64,000 bases of DNA, from assembly GCF_963678635.1 (NCBI RefSeq), contig NC_087062.1, positions 6,746,193 through 6,810,192 on the forward strand, written 5' to 3'. Under the pieces are notes generated by a model, which made no database searches, was not told the DNA's origin, and was given only the letters and a program-made list of their open reading frames with translations. Position numbers and translations under genes: made by a program. Source of the DNA: Symsagittifera roscoffensis (lineage: Eukaryota; Xenacoelomorpha; Acoela; Convolutidae). Below are positions 10,173-22,749 of the stretch, piece after piece. Numbering within the stretch: position 1 is the stretch's first letter; each line of letters opens with the position of its first letter.

Positions 10173-11029
10173 AAACACGTTCATGTAACTTCGTCTGATG
10201 ATAATATTGCTGGTCCTAATTTTACTCTTTTTTTCTTGGTATCAATGGATCATATAAAACCTTGGTAATACGGTTTGAGTTGGAGATACCTTGAAATGTA
10301 TCTATCCGAAAACGGTCTGAACGTCAAAATTCAAATTTCAGAGTAATTATGATGAAGGTTAGTTATTGAATATCATAGGCTATTAATAAAATTTTTACAA
10401 TGGTATTCAAATTATTAAAGCCAGCGGTGATAAAAATGAAACGGTGATAAAAATGAAATTTTTATACCAGTGGTGATAAAAATGAAACTTGATAAAAATG
10501 AAACAAGTCTCATTTTTATCAAGTCTCATTCTAAAAAATGAAATTTTAGAAAGCCCAAATGCGGCTTTCTAAAATTTTCAAAAAAAAAAACAAATATTTT
10601 TCAAAAGATGTTTTTTTTTTCATTTCATGTTCCATCAAAGTCTGATTGTGTGATCTATGCTTCTGATGACCGTATTCTCGAATTCTTTGTGATATGCAGT
10701 AATCAATCAACGGGAAACTTTCACTCGGTCAGAGGGGCTGATGGTGATTAGTAAAAATATTTTTTTTTGTATTCTAAAAAAAATTATGTTGTGAAGAGTA
10801 GACTTGGGCTTTTAGATGCCTAATAAATTTCTTTTTTAAACCGAAATTGAGTTGAGTTACGTCTTTTCCGTCTAAAACTGGAGAGCAATTTTTTTTATGT
10901 CTCTGCATCTGAAGGGTTTTGTTTCAATAAAAAACTGTTCACGATTCATTTGGAGTTTGCAATCTCGATTCTAAACTTTCAAGCATTTAGTTATGTTTGA
11001 CACAGCTTTTGGTTAAGGTACACCATGTG
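10173..11029. other. Non-coding stretch with short repeats and hairpins
   Basis: No gene is seen. Positions 10426-10505 hold three to four copies of a unit GATAAAAATGAAAC, followed by two hairpins (10487-10524 and 10540-10579). The rest is A/T-rich with no recognisable signal. Confidence 0.6.
10426..10579. repeat. Short tandem repeat followed by two hairpins
   Basis: GGTGATAAAAATGAAAC-type units occur three to four times. Then ACTTGATAAAAATGA (10487-10501) pairs with its exact inverse at 10510-10524. A second stem, AAATTTTAGAAAGCC (10541-10555) with its inverse at about 10564-10578, follows with a short loop. This could be the end of an unidentified inverted-repeat transposon. Confidence 0.75.
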
Positions 11030-11317
11030 AGCTCTGACTTCTGAGCTCTAATTTTTTTAATGGAATCAATGGTGTAACTTTTTTACAGTGGCTCTTTTTG
11101 ATTGAAGCTTGGAGCATACAGTGGCTCCTGCATCTTGCATTTATTGCAGTAAGTTGTGGGTCATAACGATTTGATATATTGAAAATTTGTAAAGTGTTTT
11201 TTTCTTTTATTCGTTCTCATCGCAATCAGTGGGTGACAGAACGGTCGTGGGGCTCAAATTTTGAAGTTTTTCGAATGTACTGGTTGTACTAACATTGCGG
11301 ATCAGTAGTGATCAGAG

Positions 11318-11746
11318 CAGGCGCGGATCTAGGAATTTCTCGAGGGGGGGGGGGCGGAATATCAAAAAGTTTTGAAGTTTTTGTTTTTGTCGACCCTTTT
11401 TTTAGGCCGTCCAAATTGATTTTCTGAAGCTAACCTAAATCACTTTAAAGACCCCATTTTGACCAAATTTTATGCACCGCAGGCAATATATTGAAAAAAC
11501 AGTCCAAAAAGGCGTTTTTAGGTGTTTTTTGGAAAATTTTGACCAAAATATCGCGTTTTTTCAGCGCGCGCTCCCCCCTCGAAATTAGTATATATTGGCG
11601 CCAAAGCCGCCTTAAGAAAAATTTTAGAGTTAGTCACCAAAAATGGATATCTCAAAATAGTACCAAGGGGGACCCTTTGGGTCCGCAGGGGGTCGAATTC
11701 CTGATGAGGACGTCCAAAACTCCCCGCCCCTTTAAATCCGCTACTG
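11318..11746. mobile_element. hAT-like non-autonomous element
   Basis: Termini CAGGCGCGGATCTAGG and, on the other strand, CAGTAGCGGATTTAAAGG form short imperfect inverted repeats of the CAGNGGCGGAT type common in hAT transposons. Flanks GATCAGAG and GTTCAAAG agree at six of eight positions, in line with a decayed 8-bp target duplication. No transposase is encoded. Related copies, marked by GGGACCCTTTGGGT, occur at 24030, 25889, 33690 and in the later duplications. Confidence 0.65.
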
Positions 11747-12760
11747 GTTCAAAGTAAATTTATACAAGTTAGAATATACATCTGTGCGATAATCCTGAAA
11801 TTTTTTTTTCTCTAAATTTGTGTATTTTTTTTTTGCTTTCCTTGTTGATTTCTCGCCTTTGTAAAAGCAAAAACAGAGAGTGGGAGGTTGCTTCCATTGT
11901 GATTTGTGCAGGTGAAGATAGAATAGGGTATCATTTCAAAATTTTAAATTTCACGGTAGTTTCAATTTTCTTTGTTAACTCCTTTCGGCCTATGTATTGT
12001 GCTCTTGTTATTCAGGCTGTATATCACATCTAGTGTGCAATGTGGTTTTTACACAGCAAGTAAAATGTTGTTGTTCAAAGAAAACTCCGAAAAATGATGG
12101 GGTGTTGTTGGGGGGAGCTTTTTAACTTTCCTTTATTAGGCTGATTGTTCAGATAGACTAAAGTACTTTTTTTTTCATTCAGTATATTGAGAAGTGAATA
12201 TAATAGTGTTTCAGGGGCTAGTGTTTGACTAGTTGTAAGTTTTAATTGTAAATAGACTATTGGAAGTAAAGTTGAAAATCGTAGCATAATTTGATTTCGT
12301 TCAAAATCATGATATGATCTCAACGAAGGAAATTGTGCTGATTCAATGTTTAAGTCTAGTGTTCGATGGTAAACAATTATATTTATACTTTTCTCTATTC
12401 AAAAAATTTGAAGAAAATTTTGATACAGGGGTTGATGTGTTTTTAGTAGTAGTTGTAAGGGTTCAAATGATGATGGGTGGTAGATAAAAACAATCGTGAT
12501 CCAATGTAATTTTTTTTGGTTTAAACTTGTGAGCACTAAATTTTTCTAATAGAATCAATGCTGTAAATTTCTTTGAGTAGCTATTTTGCTTGAGTTTTGG
12601 AGAACAGATCAACTCTTGCATCTTAAATTAGTTTGCATAGTTTGCATTCGGTTGTGGGTCATATTAGGCTGTGACTTGATGTATTGAACTTTTGTGCAGC
12701 GTTTTTTGTTTAGCCTCGTCAAAATCAGTTGGTGACAGAAAGGTCTTGAGGTACCTTTTT

Positions 12761-13300
12761 GTTCCGACTTTCGATACGAAAGTAACGGAATATTTGTGCT
12801 CGGGATGGGTTTTTTTTCTTCAGACAAATTTCGACTTTTTAACTAGCCATTTTTGACGGAATTTTTTTTGTATCATTCGAAAACCATTGTTGTCCTGAAC
12901 TTAAATTTGAAAAGATATTACACCTTTGATCATTTTTCGTAAAGTTATGAGGGTTTAAAGATTGCCATTTTGGTCATTTTGACCAGTTTGGGACAATTAA
13001 CGCGCGATATAATTCGCGCTATTACCGCGTAAGCGGAGATTTAATCCGTCTTATAAATCGTTCCAAATTGGTTGAACGAAGCTTATTTGCCATAATTGAT
13101 TTGTTACAAGGAACGAAATCTATCTTTTTGTACTTTATATGGCGTGTTTGATGATTTTCACAAAAAATTTCAAATTTTGGAAAAAAAAATTTTCATTTTA
13201 TTTTATTTCATTTATTTTTTTATGTTATTTTGCTGCTCCATAAACCTTAAAAGGCAGTCGGAACCTTCAGGGCTTTGTACTGATACGCGCAGTCTTGTTT
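12761..13300 (+). mobile_element. GTTCCGACT-family repeat, copy 1
   Basis: Starts GTTCCGACTTTCGATACGAA and ends with GGCAGTCGGAACCTTCAGGG followed by CTGATACGCGCAGTCTTG. The inner GTTCCGACT/AGTCGGAAC pair forms an inverted repeat, and the distal end can form a hairpin. It interrupts the old 1-kb array, so it inserted later. No protein is encoded and the family is not recognised. Confidence 0.65.
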
Positions 13301-13455
13301 AGAGTTTCTTTTTGAGTTTAGTGGTTGTATTAGCATCGTGGATGAGGGTTAAGGTTATTATTATACTTGTTAGAAATACACTTGCATGATAATTGTGGAA
13401 AGCGGTTGTAAAAAACGTGTAATCTTTCGTTTTAGTGTCTTATGCACTTGTTGTT

Positions 13456-13990
13456 GTTCCGACTTTCGATACGAAAGTAATGGAATATTTGTGCTCGGGT
13501 GGGTTTTTTTTTCTTCAGACAAATTTCGACTTTTTAACTAGCCATTTTTGACGGAACTTTTTAATATCATTCAAAAGGTATTATTGTCCTGAGCTTAAAT
13601 TTGAAAAGATATTTTACCTGTGATCATTTTTCGTAAAGTTATGAGGGTTTAAAGATTGCCATTTTGACCAATTTGGGACAATTAACGCGCCATATAATTA
13701 GAGCTATTAACGCGTAAGCGGAGATTTAATCCGTCTTAGAAATCGTTCCAAATTGGTTGAACGAAGCTTATTTGCCATAATTGATTTGTTAAAAGGAACG
13801 AAATCTATCTTTTTGTACTTTATATGGCGTGTGGGGGGATGATTTTCATTAAAAATTTCAAATTTTAGAGAAAAAAATTTTCATTTTATTTTATTTCGTT
13901 TAATTTTTTTAATGTTATTACTGCTGCTCCATAAACCTTAAAAGGCAGTCGGAACAATCAAGGCTTCGCCCTGATACGAGCAGTCTTGTT
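13456..13990 (+). mobile_element. GTTCCGACT-family repeat, copy 2
   Basis: A close copy of 12761-13300 in the same orientation, about 155 bp downstream. It has the same start and the same end (TCGCCCTGATACGAGCAGTC). The two share unusual internal motifs such as GGGACAATTAACGCGC and GCGTAAGCGGAGATTTAATC. They might be two insertions or one duplicated. Confidence 0.65.
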
Positions 13991-15199
13991 TGTGTTTGGT
14001 TTCAAAACTGTGTAGATAAAATGGGTTGAATTTTTCAAATGTAAAATCTCACGATAATTTAAAACTTGTTTTGCTTATACCATTTATCCAAAGAGTTTTC
14101 TATTGTGCTCATGTATTCCAAGTTTTAAATCACTTCTAATGTGTTATCTATTTTTTGACACAGCGATTGTTTTGAGAATTTTCAACGAGAAGTCCCAACT
14201 GTGAAGGGGGTTATTTCGTTTTCCCAAACTCGGCTGATTGGTCAAATAGAAAACAGTAGATTTTTGTATTTATCACTTCTTTATTTAAATAAAAATAAAG
14301 TAATTGGGATAGTGTTGTAATGATTAGTAGTTGGTGTACATTGCAAGTATATTATGAGAGGTAAAAATAATCATTCTGAAAGTTGTAATCCAAGTTGATT
14401 TTTCTTTTAAATGAGGTTCTCCACAAGGGAAGGGTGTGTTCATCCAATTTTGACGTCTAGTGTTCGGTAGTAAACGATTACATTTATCATTTGTTGTATT
14501 CGGAAAAGTTTAGATAAATATGATGGTTTTTCAACGGCTAGTGTAATACTACCAGTAGGTGTAGATACTTAGTACTTTTTGGGTGTTTTTTCTAAAGTAT
14601 CTTGGTCCAATCTTTTTTTGTTCACACTTCAGATTGTGAGCACTTAGTTTTTCTTTAGAATGTTTTTTCCAGTGGTCCTCATTGATCGAGTTTGTGAGTT
14701 AAAAGTGGCTTTTGTATCTTAAGTTTCTATTTCAATTGGTTGCGGGCCACAATGTCTTGATGTATTGATAATTTGTGAAGCGTTTTTTGGTTTTCCTCGT
14801 CGCAATCAAAGGGTGATTGAAAGGTCTTGGGGGTCAGTTTTCGGTTTTTTCTAAATGAACTGGCTGTATTAACATTGTGGACGAGGATTAAGATTTTTTT
14901 AGTTTGAGTGTACATGTGTTAAATGATCATGAAAAGAAATTGTAAAAATGAGTTGTAGCTCTTTGTTCCAACTGTTTGTCTATCAACTTTGTATAATGAT
15001 TAAGAGCAAATGAAAAGTATGAGGATGGAAAGTTAATTGTCTTGTGGTCTGCGGTTTTTTTGAATAAGGATCGTTGTAGGATGATTTACGATGGTATTTC
15101 AAATTTCACAATATTTTCAATATTTTCAATAATTCACTCTTTTTGTCCTAAAAGTGATTTATTAGGGCAAGGTTTAAAGATTTGGGTGGTTGTTTGCCC

Positions 15200-18100
15200 T
15201 ATTTCTTGGTTGCTGGTCTTATTTGTTTGTGTTAAACGAGTCTGATAATACTCGTCAAAAAAAATACAACATTGAGAACGCTCTCTGAATATTTGTTTGG
15301 AACATCAAAAGTGGTTATGATCAAAGTGTAAAATAGAAAAATTGGAGATGTTTCAATTGAGGTGAATATTTTCTATTATTGAAACAAAAATTGGAAAAAA
15401 TTGATTCAAAAGTTGTTTAATTTTTTTTTAATCAAATCAGATTTAATTTGAATTTGAAAGATATGATTCAAAGTCTAAGTCTATCATTCAAAAAAAAGAA
15501 GCACAGAATGTGTTTCTTTGGTTTGATGTTTTTTGTTTTAATTTAAAGACCGAATTTTTGACTAAGTATTCATTGTTTTGAACATTTAAATCAGGAATTG
15601 CGTGGGTTTTTACTTTTTTCTTGTTGAAGCAAAATCAGATGTCTCGATTGATTAATCATATTCAACCTCTCAGTCATGATTCAAATAACAGTTAAAAACT
15701 TCCAGAAATATTTCTCAGTGTCAGAAAGACCCAGGCTGAAGTTTTTTTTTTTTTTTCATTTAATTTCAAGCAAAACAAAGCAAGAGCAAGATTATTTTTA
15801 AAACCAAAATCAGTTAACACAAATGATTGTTAGAAAGGTTGATGTGGTTTAACACTTTGAAGCACTTTCATTCCTGATTCCAAGAAATTTGAATTTTTTT
15901 AATGAATTGTCCTAGTGTTGAAAAGAACTGCTTTAACATTTCTGAGTTTCCAATCAGTTTTGATTAAATGAAGAGAGCGAGCAGGCTCAACTCCCGTAGA
16001 AATTCTTTTTGAAGTTTTTTTTATAGCCGTTCTGAAAAATTTGAAATTATTTTTAAAAGTCTGCAAAATAATTAGATTTTTTAGAACTTTAGCTCTTTTT
16101 TTGTTTTTCTTATCATTTTTTGATAAAAACTATTGCTCACTTTGCCAAACTTACTAAACTGTAAGCTATTTCAAACATTTTATTTCACCACACACAAAAT
16201 ATTTAAAAAAAACTGATTTGAAAAAAAAATGTAAAAGTCTTTTTCAAGAATAAAGTCGAAAGGTTCTGTTCTACTTGCAAAGCAACCGGCTCTCCTTGTA
16301 TCCTTACTTTTGTCGTCCATTTTAAATTTAGTAGTTCGTTTTTCAAAGTTGACCTTACTTTTCTTGGTTTTAAATGTGTTAGAGGTTTTTCAGCTCCTGG
16401 CATAAGAACTTTATTATTACTAAGCATGAGGAAATAAGAAATAGTTTCACAATTTTTTATCGTTCTTGGTTTTTTATTTCATTGCCAACTTTTACCAAAC
16501 ATCGGAGAAATTCCCTTGAAAATTTTTTCAGAGTTAAAAAAGAATGACGCGTGGGCTGTAAGAGGTCTGAACTTCATATTATATAAGTGGCATCACTGTA
16601 ACTGTTCCTTAAATAACAAACTTTGTATCGACTAACAGGTTTTCCGAAGTTTGATATCAGATATCAGATAGCAGAATTAGTGGTTCTAGTACTGAAAAAT
16701 GTTTAATTAAATGCATCCACAGATATAAGGATAAATCGTCCATTTGCATCGAGTGAAATTTAATGATTGGAATGAAAACTACTTTTTAATACCGTTTTTC
16801 TGCCAATTTTTTTAAATTGTAGGATAGATAATAGTTTGGTTTAATGGCATGATTGAAATCGCTGCACTTTGCTTGTCTTCAGATTAAGCATTTGGAAAAA
16901 AATGTGTGTAAATTTATTGGAAGTGTTTTTTCCAGTGAGGTCGTCAATACCCATTAGTTAGGAGCTTGAATACTGCTTGCGGTAAACTTTGGAGGCAATT
17001 TGAAGAAGTTTTGTCGGGGATTTAATATTCTAAACTTGTACTTTGTATATGCATTTTCAACATAATCTGAAAAGTGTTTTGTTTGCTTTATTTGGTGTTG
17101 TTTTACTTTGATGTCATGTTTTTAATAATTTTCGTTTGATTTAATGTAATTTTTGGTTTTCTTTATACCAACTGGAGATGATTTTGTATATGCTGGAGGT
17201 AATATGTTTTTTCGTTTTATATTTATTCAAAAGCATCTAATCTGCAGGAAAATTTATATTGAACAAATTTTAAAATGCATTCACTTCACCTTTCGGCTTT
17301 GATCTAGCAAGGTTACTATTTCTTACGAAGTTTTTTTTTGAAAGGAGGAAGGCTGTTTTTAATTTAGCGTTGTTTTTAGTCATTTTTGAATGTGGTTGAT
17401 GTTCCAAAGTAGGTTATTCGCTTAGGTTAATACGGTAGTGATATTTTTTGCATTTGGAAACAAAAGAGAAATTTCCTATTGAATTTCGAATTGGTTAATA
17501 TCTGTTTTCACTGCATATTTCCGTTTTAGTTCTGATGATGTTTTATTTTTTGCCAGAAAAAAATTGGTATCTTGATTCCAATTAATGTTTTATTAGTTTG
17601 GAAATTTGGGGTGTTGTCTCTGTTTATTATGCCTGGTAGTGCAAGACATTACCTGCTGTCAAATCTAAGTATAAGTTTTTGCTCCGACTATTCGGGTGTG
17701 TTTTTTGTTGTTTTTTGTTTCTCACGCAAAATCAGGTACCACAAATAATCATCGGACTTGTTTGAGTGATAAACCATACTAAAGTTTTTACAATTTTTAT
17801 TCGAAGACATAAAAAAACTTCAAAAAATTTTTTCGAAAATCTATTTAAATTTTTTTTGTTTCTCTAGTATTTTTTCAACGAAAACTGATTTTCAAATTGA
17901 TTTTCTTACTATGGCTGTCAAATATACCTAATCTTCAGTTTTTTTGTTCAGCTCTTTTTAGCGCACCACGATAAAAAAACGGCAAATATTTGAAAAACTT
18001 TTTGTTGTATTTTCTTACACTATGCTTGGAATATAATGTGCTGCTTGCAAAAAAACAACTATCCTTATTCTATTTTGTTATGATTAAATGAAATCTGTAA

Positions 18101-18712
18101 ACTTCTCGAGTTGAAGTTTATTTATTTTAAATCATCGGCATTTAGTGTTAGTGAGTCGTGAATAAATATCTGTTTTGATTCCTAAACTGAAACATTTTGT
18201 TGCTTTTTGTATACTCTAGCTATGCACCCTTTTTAAGGCGGAGAGTCTTAACTTTACTACCATAACTTGATTTATTGAAAACAAAAATGATTTATTGGTT
18301 TTAGAAAGTTATTGTAGATGCGTTGACCTTTTCTGAAACTTGATGCGTCACTCATGGCACGAAATGATGATTCGTCGGTCTCAACTTTTGTATCTGTATT
18401 TTTTTCAGATATTAAATGAACTTTAATCGTTTTTGATGGTTTTTTGAGGGGTCGTAGGTATAATTGTTTTTACTAACGTATTTGTTTAAGAAGTTTAGCC
18501 TTCTTAGGACCTACTCACTTTTTTATTAGTCTTTGGTTGTATTTTTTGAACTGCCTTCTTTTTCTGGATTTCACTGGGGTAATTCTAGTTCTTTCAATAA
18601 AGCGTCCTGAAAATTTTTCTCTTCCAAGAAAAATGTAATTATCAATTTGAGTTAAACCTATTTGATAATGATTAACTTTCGTAAACATTTTTGTTTTTCT
18701 TTCTATTTGCAT
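15200..18712. other. AT-rich stretch without recognisable genes
   Basis: I see only short chance frames in T/A homopolymer-rich sequence. A diverged GCTCCGACTATTCGGGTGTG near 17682 may be the start of a decayed GTTCCGACT-family copy. Nothing else is supportable. Confidence 0.5.
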
Positions 18713-18721
18713 GAAAGCATC

Positions 18722-19178
18722 GGGTGCCGGACATCAAGCCGACGGTACTTCAAGCCGAATCGTAAAATTAGGGACTTCAAGCCGAATAGTTCCTTAAAAA
18801 CTCATGAAATATGATTAATATGAAAACTTTTTTGAAGAATTTCTGAATTTCATGATCTTTCTTCACAACTTATTGGCGTTTTCATAAAATTTGAGCCTCC
18901 AAATGATGTTGCGGAAAATTGAAAACTAAAACATGGTTGAAGGTATTTTTCATGTTTATAATTTATGCATTCAAAAACCGGCTGATGTTTTTAACGGATG
19001 CCAATCACAAGTAGTGCATTGTCATGAATAACGTTTATTATAGACTAAACTTGCCAAAACTTTTGAAAAAAAAACGTTTTACAGATGATAAAATAGTGTT
19101 TTGTGGTGCTTGTGAAGTTTTAATTTCGGCTTGAAGTCCCTTCGGCTTGAAGTCCCTTCGGCTTGTTGTCCTAGACCC
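18722..19178. mobile_element. 457-bp inverted-repeat MITE with 9-bp target duplication
   Basis: The left end reads GGGTGCCGGACATCAAGCCG and the right end, on the opposite strand, GGGTCTAGGACAACAAGCCG. Both continue into copies of GGGACTTCAAGCCGAA. The perfect 9-bp repeat GAAAGCATC flanks it at 18713-18721 and 19179-19187. A 9-bp duplication with GGG-starting inverted repeats suggests a Mutator-like origin. The inside has no coding frame, so it depends on transposase from elsewhere. Confidence 0.88.
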
Positions 19179-19187
19179 GAAAGCATC

Positions 19188-20930
19188 GTCTAAATTTGCT
19201 AATGTTTTTTTTGCGTAGGCTCGAAAATTGTTTACTCGAAAAACATTTCAAGAAGTTGTTGGCCTAATGATATTCCGCATTTTTATTTTTTTCTGATTCT
19301 TCGTAGTAGTTAATTTGTCGATTAATAATTCCGTGATTGTTCATATAGTGGCATTCAATTGTGTGCACTATTCAAGTCGCTTTCTATAATTTTTTTCTCT
19401 TGATTTGCTTTTTTTAGTCAATCACCAATCAGTTCATCAAGGAGCGAAATAAAGAATAAAGTATCTTTCCTCAAAAATGCAAGAATCGTTGCTGTGTTTA
19501 TATATTTGTACTCTTCTACCCAAAACTTTCACTCAATTGAAAGAATGAGATTGTCTTTTTCCTGTTTTTTCAGCCAACCAGAATCAAAAATTTTGCACAA
19601 AACTAAACGTAATTTTGTAGAAGTGACTTTTATATTTCAATTTGCGTAATTTCTTAAAAACTTTTCATATTTGAGTCACACAGTCAATTTTTTTTACCTA
19701 TCAGTAACTTGACAGTTTTTTTGATAATTTGGATCAATTGCTCGATTCTCTTCTTTCCCACCCACCTTTAACTGCTCTACCGTAAAATTTTGTCCTCTAG
19801 CCTTGTAATAATTTTGAAAATTAATTCCGGATAAAATATGATTTTCAAACAAAGGAGAAAAAAAATGTTTTGTTATGTAGAAGCTAATTTGTACTATCAT
19901 TTATCCAAAACGTTAATTCTAATTACTTTTTGATTTTGGGTTCGAATTTTTCAATTGTTAGGCAAACAACCTTGTTTCTCATTTAGAAGTATGTCCCCAC
20001 CATTCTTGATGAGTCCTTTTCAGAAAACTTGTTTAGATCGGGGGTGTAGCGATTAGCATGTGTGTCTATTAGCATGCGATAATTGTTCTGATTGGGTGTG
20101 CATTCAGATGAAAAACACATTATCCTAAATTTTCAAATAGTTTCGAAATTCACTTGATTTGTTAGGGGAATAAAAATTCAACTTTCGCCGTATTAAAAAT
20201 TCGGCTAAATGCAATCTAAAAAAAAACATTGCAAATTTGAGCAAGCAAAACGTGAAAAGCGAGTATTCAAACTGCATTCTTTTATATGGACATACTAATT
20301 GGCGCACATGCTTAATAGGCCGGTCCACGTTTAGAACTGTGGTCCCGCCAAGACCACTTCAAATATTCTTAGAGTACTTCAAGTGGATGAAAACAAAAAG
20401 AAATCGTTAGATTTGCCACTAAAATTCTCTTTAAAATAGAATCTTTAAAAACTTTTTGTCGGACTTTTATATGGGACCATTGGTAGTTTTACGTACGGGA
20501 CCATAATTCAAATTGAAAACAACAATCTGTTTTGTCCTTGATTTGTTTTCTGAAAAAAAAAACATATTCTCTCCCTAATTTGATTTGGTGGGAAATTTTA
20601 CGGTTGAGCTGATAACTTTAACAACAATTTTGACCCAAAATATTACTTTCTGTCAAATTGAAATTATGCGGCTTAGTTCTAAACGAAAAAAAAAACAGTT
20701 TTATTCTAAATTGCAAATGTCGAATTGCAGTTTTGTGGTGGAGAGTTTTCACATGGACCGGAAAAGATTCAGTTTTCCTTTTAAAAAATGGAAAAACCGA
20801 CCCACATGCGAAAACATAGACCCACCCCTTTATGACTCGTTTATGGTTTTCTTCACTTTTAGCCATTTATGATTTATTCATGAGTTTGTGATGATTTCTA
20901 TACAACCAGCCGATTGAATTATCTGCTTCT
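19188..20930. other. AT-rich stretch without recognisable genes
   Basis: No gene or repeat family is supportable. Positions 20315-20515 contain scattered GGTCC/GGGACC motifs of unknown meaning. A short TAATAATAACTAATAATAATAAT-like simple repeat lies just beyond at 20934. Confidence 0.5.
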
Positions 20931-20954
20931 AATAAGTAATAATAACTAATAATA

Positions 20955-21170
20955 ATAATGCTTCGCTTCGCTTGGTGCACGCATAATTTATGCGCAAGGC
21001 TTACAGTTTGGTTGGTTTTGTCAGAAGTGCGAGAGAGAGAAAGAAGTCTTTCCACGAGAGGAGAGGCCGTGTTAGTGTTGCGAGGAGCTGTCAATCACAG
21101 TCTAGTGTTCATTACTCAGTTGCTAAAGTGTCGCATCGGATAGCCGACTACAAATATGCCGACCAGAGGT
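20955..21170 (+). promoter_or_regulatory. Candidate promoter / first exon island
   Basis: This 200-bp stretch is less A/T-rich than its surroundings, with GAGAGAGAAAGAAG and GAGAGGAGAGG blocks and an initiator-like TCAGTT near 21116. An ATG at 21156 sits 13 bases before a GT donor-like site (CAGAGGTGAAA), which could end a tiny first coding exon. No downstream exon could be identified, so this is only a candidate. It may equally be an enhancer or chance composition. Confidence 0.25.
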
Positions 21171-21449
21171 GAAAATATCTATGATTACACTGATAGTACC
21201 CAGTGTTTTGATCCTGGAAAAACGTGATCATGATTCATCTTGGATTCTCCAAGTAACATGAACGACCTTGGAATTTTAAAATCCTATTTTTTGAATTTTT
21301 TGTGTTGCTCAAATCCAAACTTTTGAATCATATACACTGTAATGAAGCTAATTTTTTTGCTCATATTTAAAAGTTGGCTAAATAATAAATCTATTTTTTC
21401 ATTGTTTATACTGAACATGATTTTTGTAATTGTCGTTCTTTATTCTATA

Positions 21450-22540
21450 AAAATGTGACTCCCCGACGAGTCTAATTATCTTCTTATGTTCTCTTATCCG
21501 CCGTCGACTCAATTGTCTGTCTGCCCACAGCACAGCTATATGTTTTCAGTGTAATGTTGGACTGGTGAATGGTAGGTTGTGCTTTTCACGCTGATCTGCG
21601 TCACTCAACAAGGGGAGGCGGGACTGAGAAAACAATGACAACTGTCAATCAAAGCGCCTTAAGCACTGCTGCTCCACTCAGATGACAGCCACGCAGCGAG
21701 ACACACAACCACACTACACACAATCACTTTGTGTATATGTGTGCATGTGTTAATCCAACTACGTCGCCTCGGTTCACGCCACCGAAACCACCTCTTAGCC
21801 GAAAACGGGGTCTTTTCAGTTACAGCTCCTGAATGATTAAAAATAAAAGGGTCCAAAGCTGAAAATTAAAGGACCTCAGCCCAAAAAGAATAGGAAAACT
21901 CAAAGATTTTCGAGTTTTAAGAATCACGAGGACTGTTTTGGGATCCCTAACGTCGGCATATTTAAGACGCTATTAATTAAATGATGTTGAGTCTATGCAA
22001 GTTCGTTCTTGGTTGTTCGGAGTAATGAGCAATTAGTCTAATTGGTACAATTGGCTATGAATAAATGCAAAAAAGTAGCCAACTGCATAAAGCACTGATA
22101 GACAGCGCAGTACTAACCAATAATAACCAACGCCATAAGTAGAGAAAGAAGTGCCACGACCACAAATTATACCATTGACGATTTACATACACATGTCTCG
22201 TCCTGCTATTATCATTGTTACCATGGCCCAGCCATAACCAACCAAACATTCACAACAGGGGTAGAATTGATCCATTAAGACAAGACAAGAGAGAACATAC
22301 AAGAGCGGAGAGCGAGAGAGAAAGTACAAGACTTATAAGAGCGATATTGTTAGCGGCGGGGGAGAAATGAGAGAATTTGCAGTTGTCAAAAAAGACGCCA
22401 ATGACTGTTCTGACCATTGATAGATTGTAAATTGACAGACGTGTGCTCCGCCTCTTTTATTTGCCCGCCTGCGTATATTAAGCTGGAGTTCTCTCCGTCC
22501 TTCCTCTCTCGCTACCCTCCAAGGATGTGGGTATATTTAA
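21450..22540. promoter_or_regulatory. Mixed-composition region, possibly regulatory
   Basis: Compared with its neighbours this region has more G+C, CpGs, a CACA-rich block (21690-21750), a GAGCGAGAGAGAAAG block (22300-22330) and a pyrimidine-rich run CTCTCCGTCCTTCCTCTCTC near 22492. Such composition is typical of promoters and untranslated exons in AT-rich animal genomes, but no gene model can be built. Several short frames here look like chance. Confidence 0.25.
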
Positions 22541-22749
22541 CCCTATTTGTTAAAAAACTTGAAAAAACAGCCATTTTAATTGCACAAAATCTTGCGCTCG
22601 TCGAGTCTCAAAAGGTTAGTAAATTTGATATTTTTGTTGAGTTTGATTTTGACCTTCGATCCATGTTTCGCATGTTTCTAATACGCTACTTGTTCAAAAT
22701 ACGGCTAGTAGTTGGTCAATCATACCATTTTAAGTATTCTAAAAGTTAA

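Larger units (their letters stand above)
11030..15200. repeat. Old ~1-kb tandem array broken up by insertions
   Basis: Three diverged copies begin near 11030, 12520 and 14630, each with a GAGC(T/A)C..TAATTTTT-like start, then a GTTG(T/C)GGG(T/C)CA motif (about 11153, 12650, 14738), a stretch ending in TGACAGAA(C/A)GGTC or similar, and TGG(T/C)TGTA(T/C)TA(A/G)CAT(T/C)G. Removing later insertions (429 bp in the first interval, two ~540-bp elements in the second) leaves a period of roughly 1 kb. No gene is seen within it. Confidence 0.65.
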
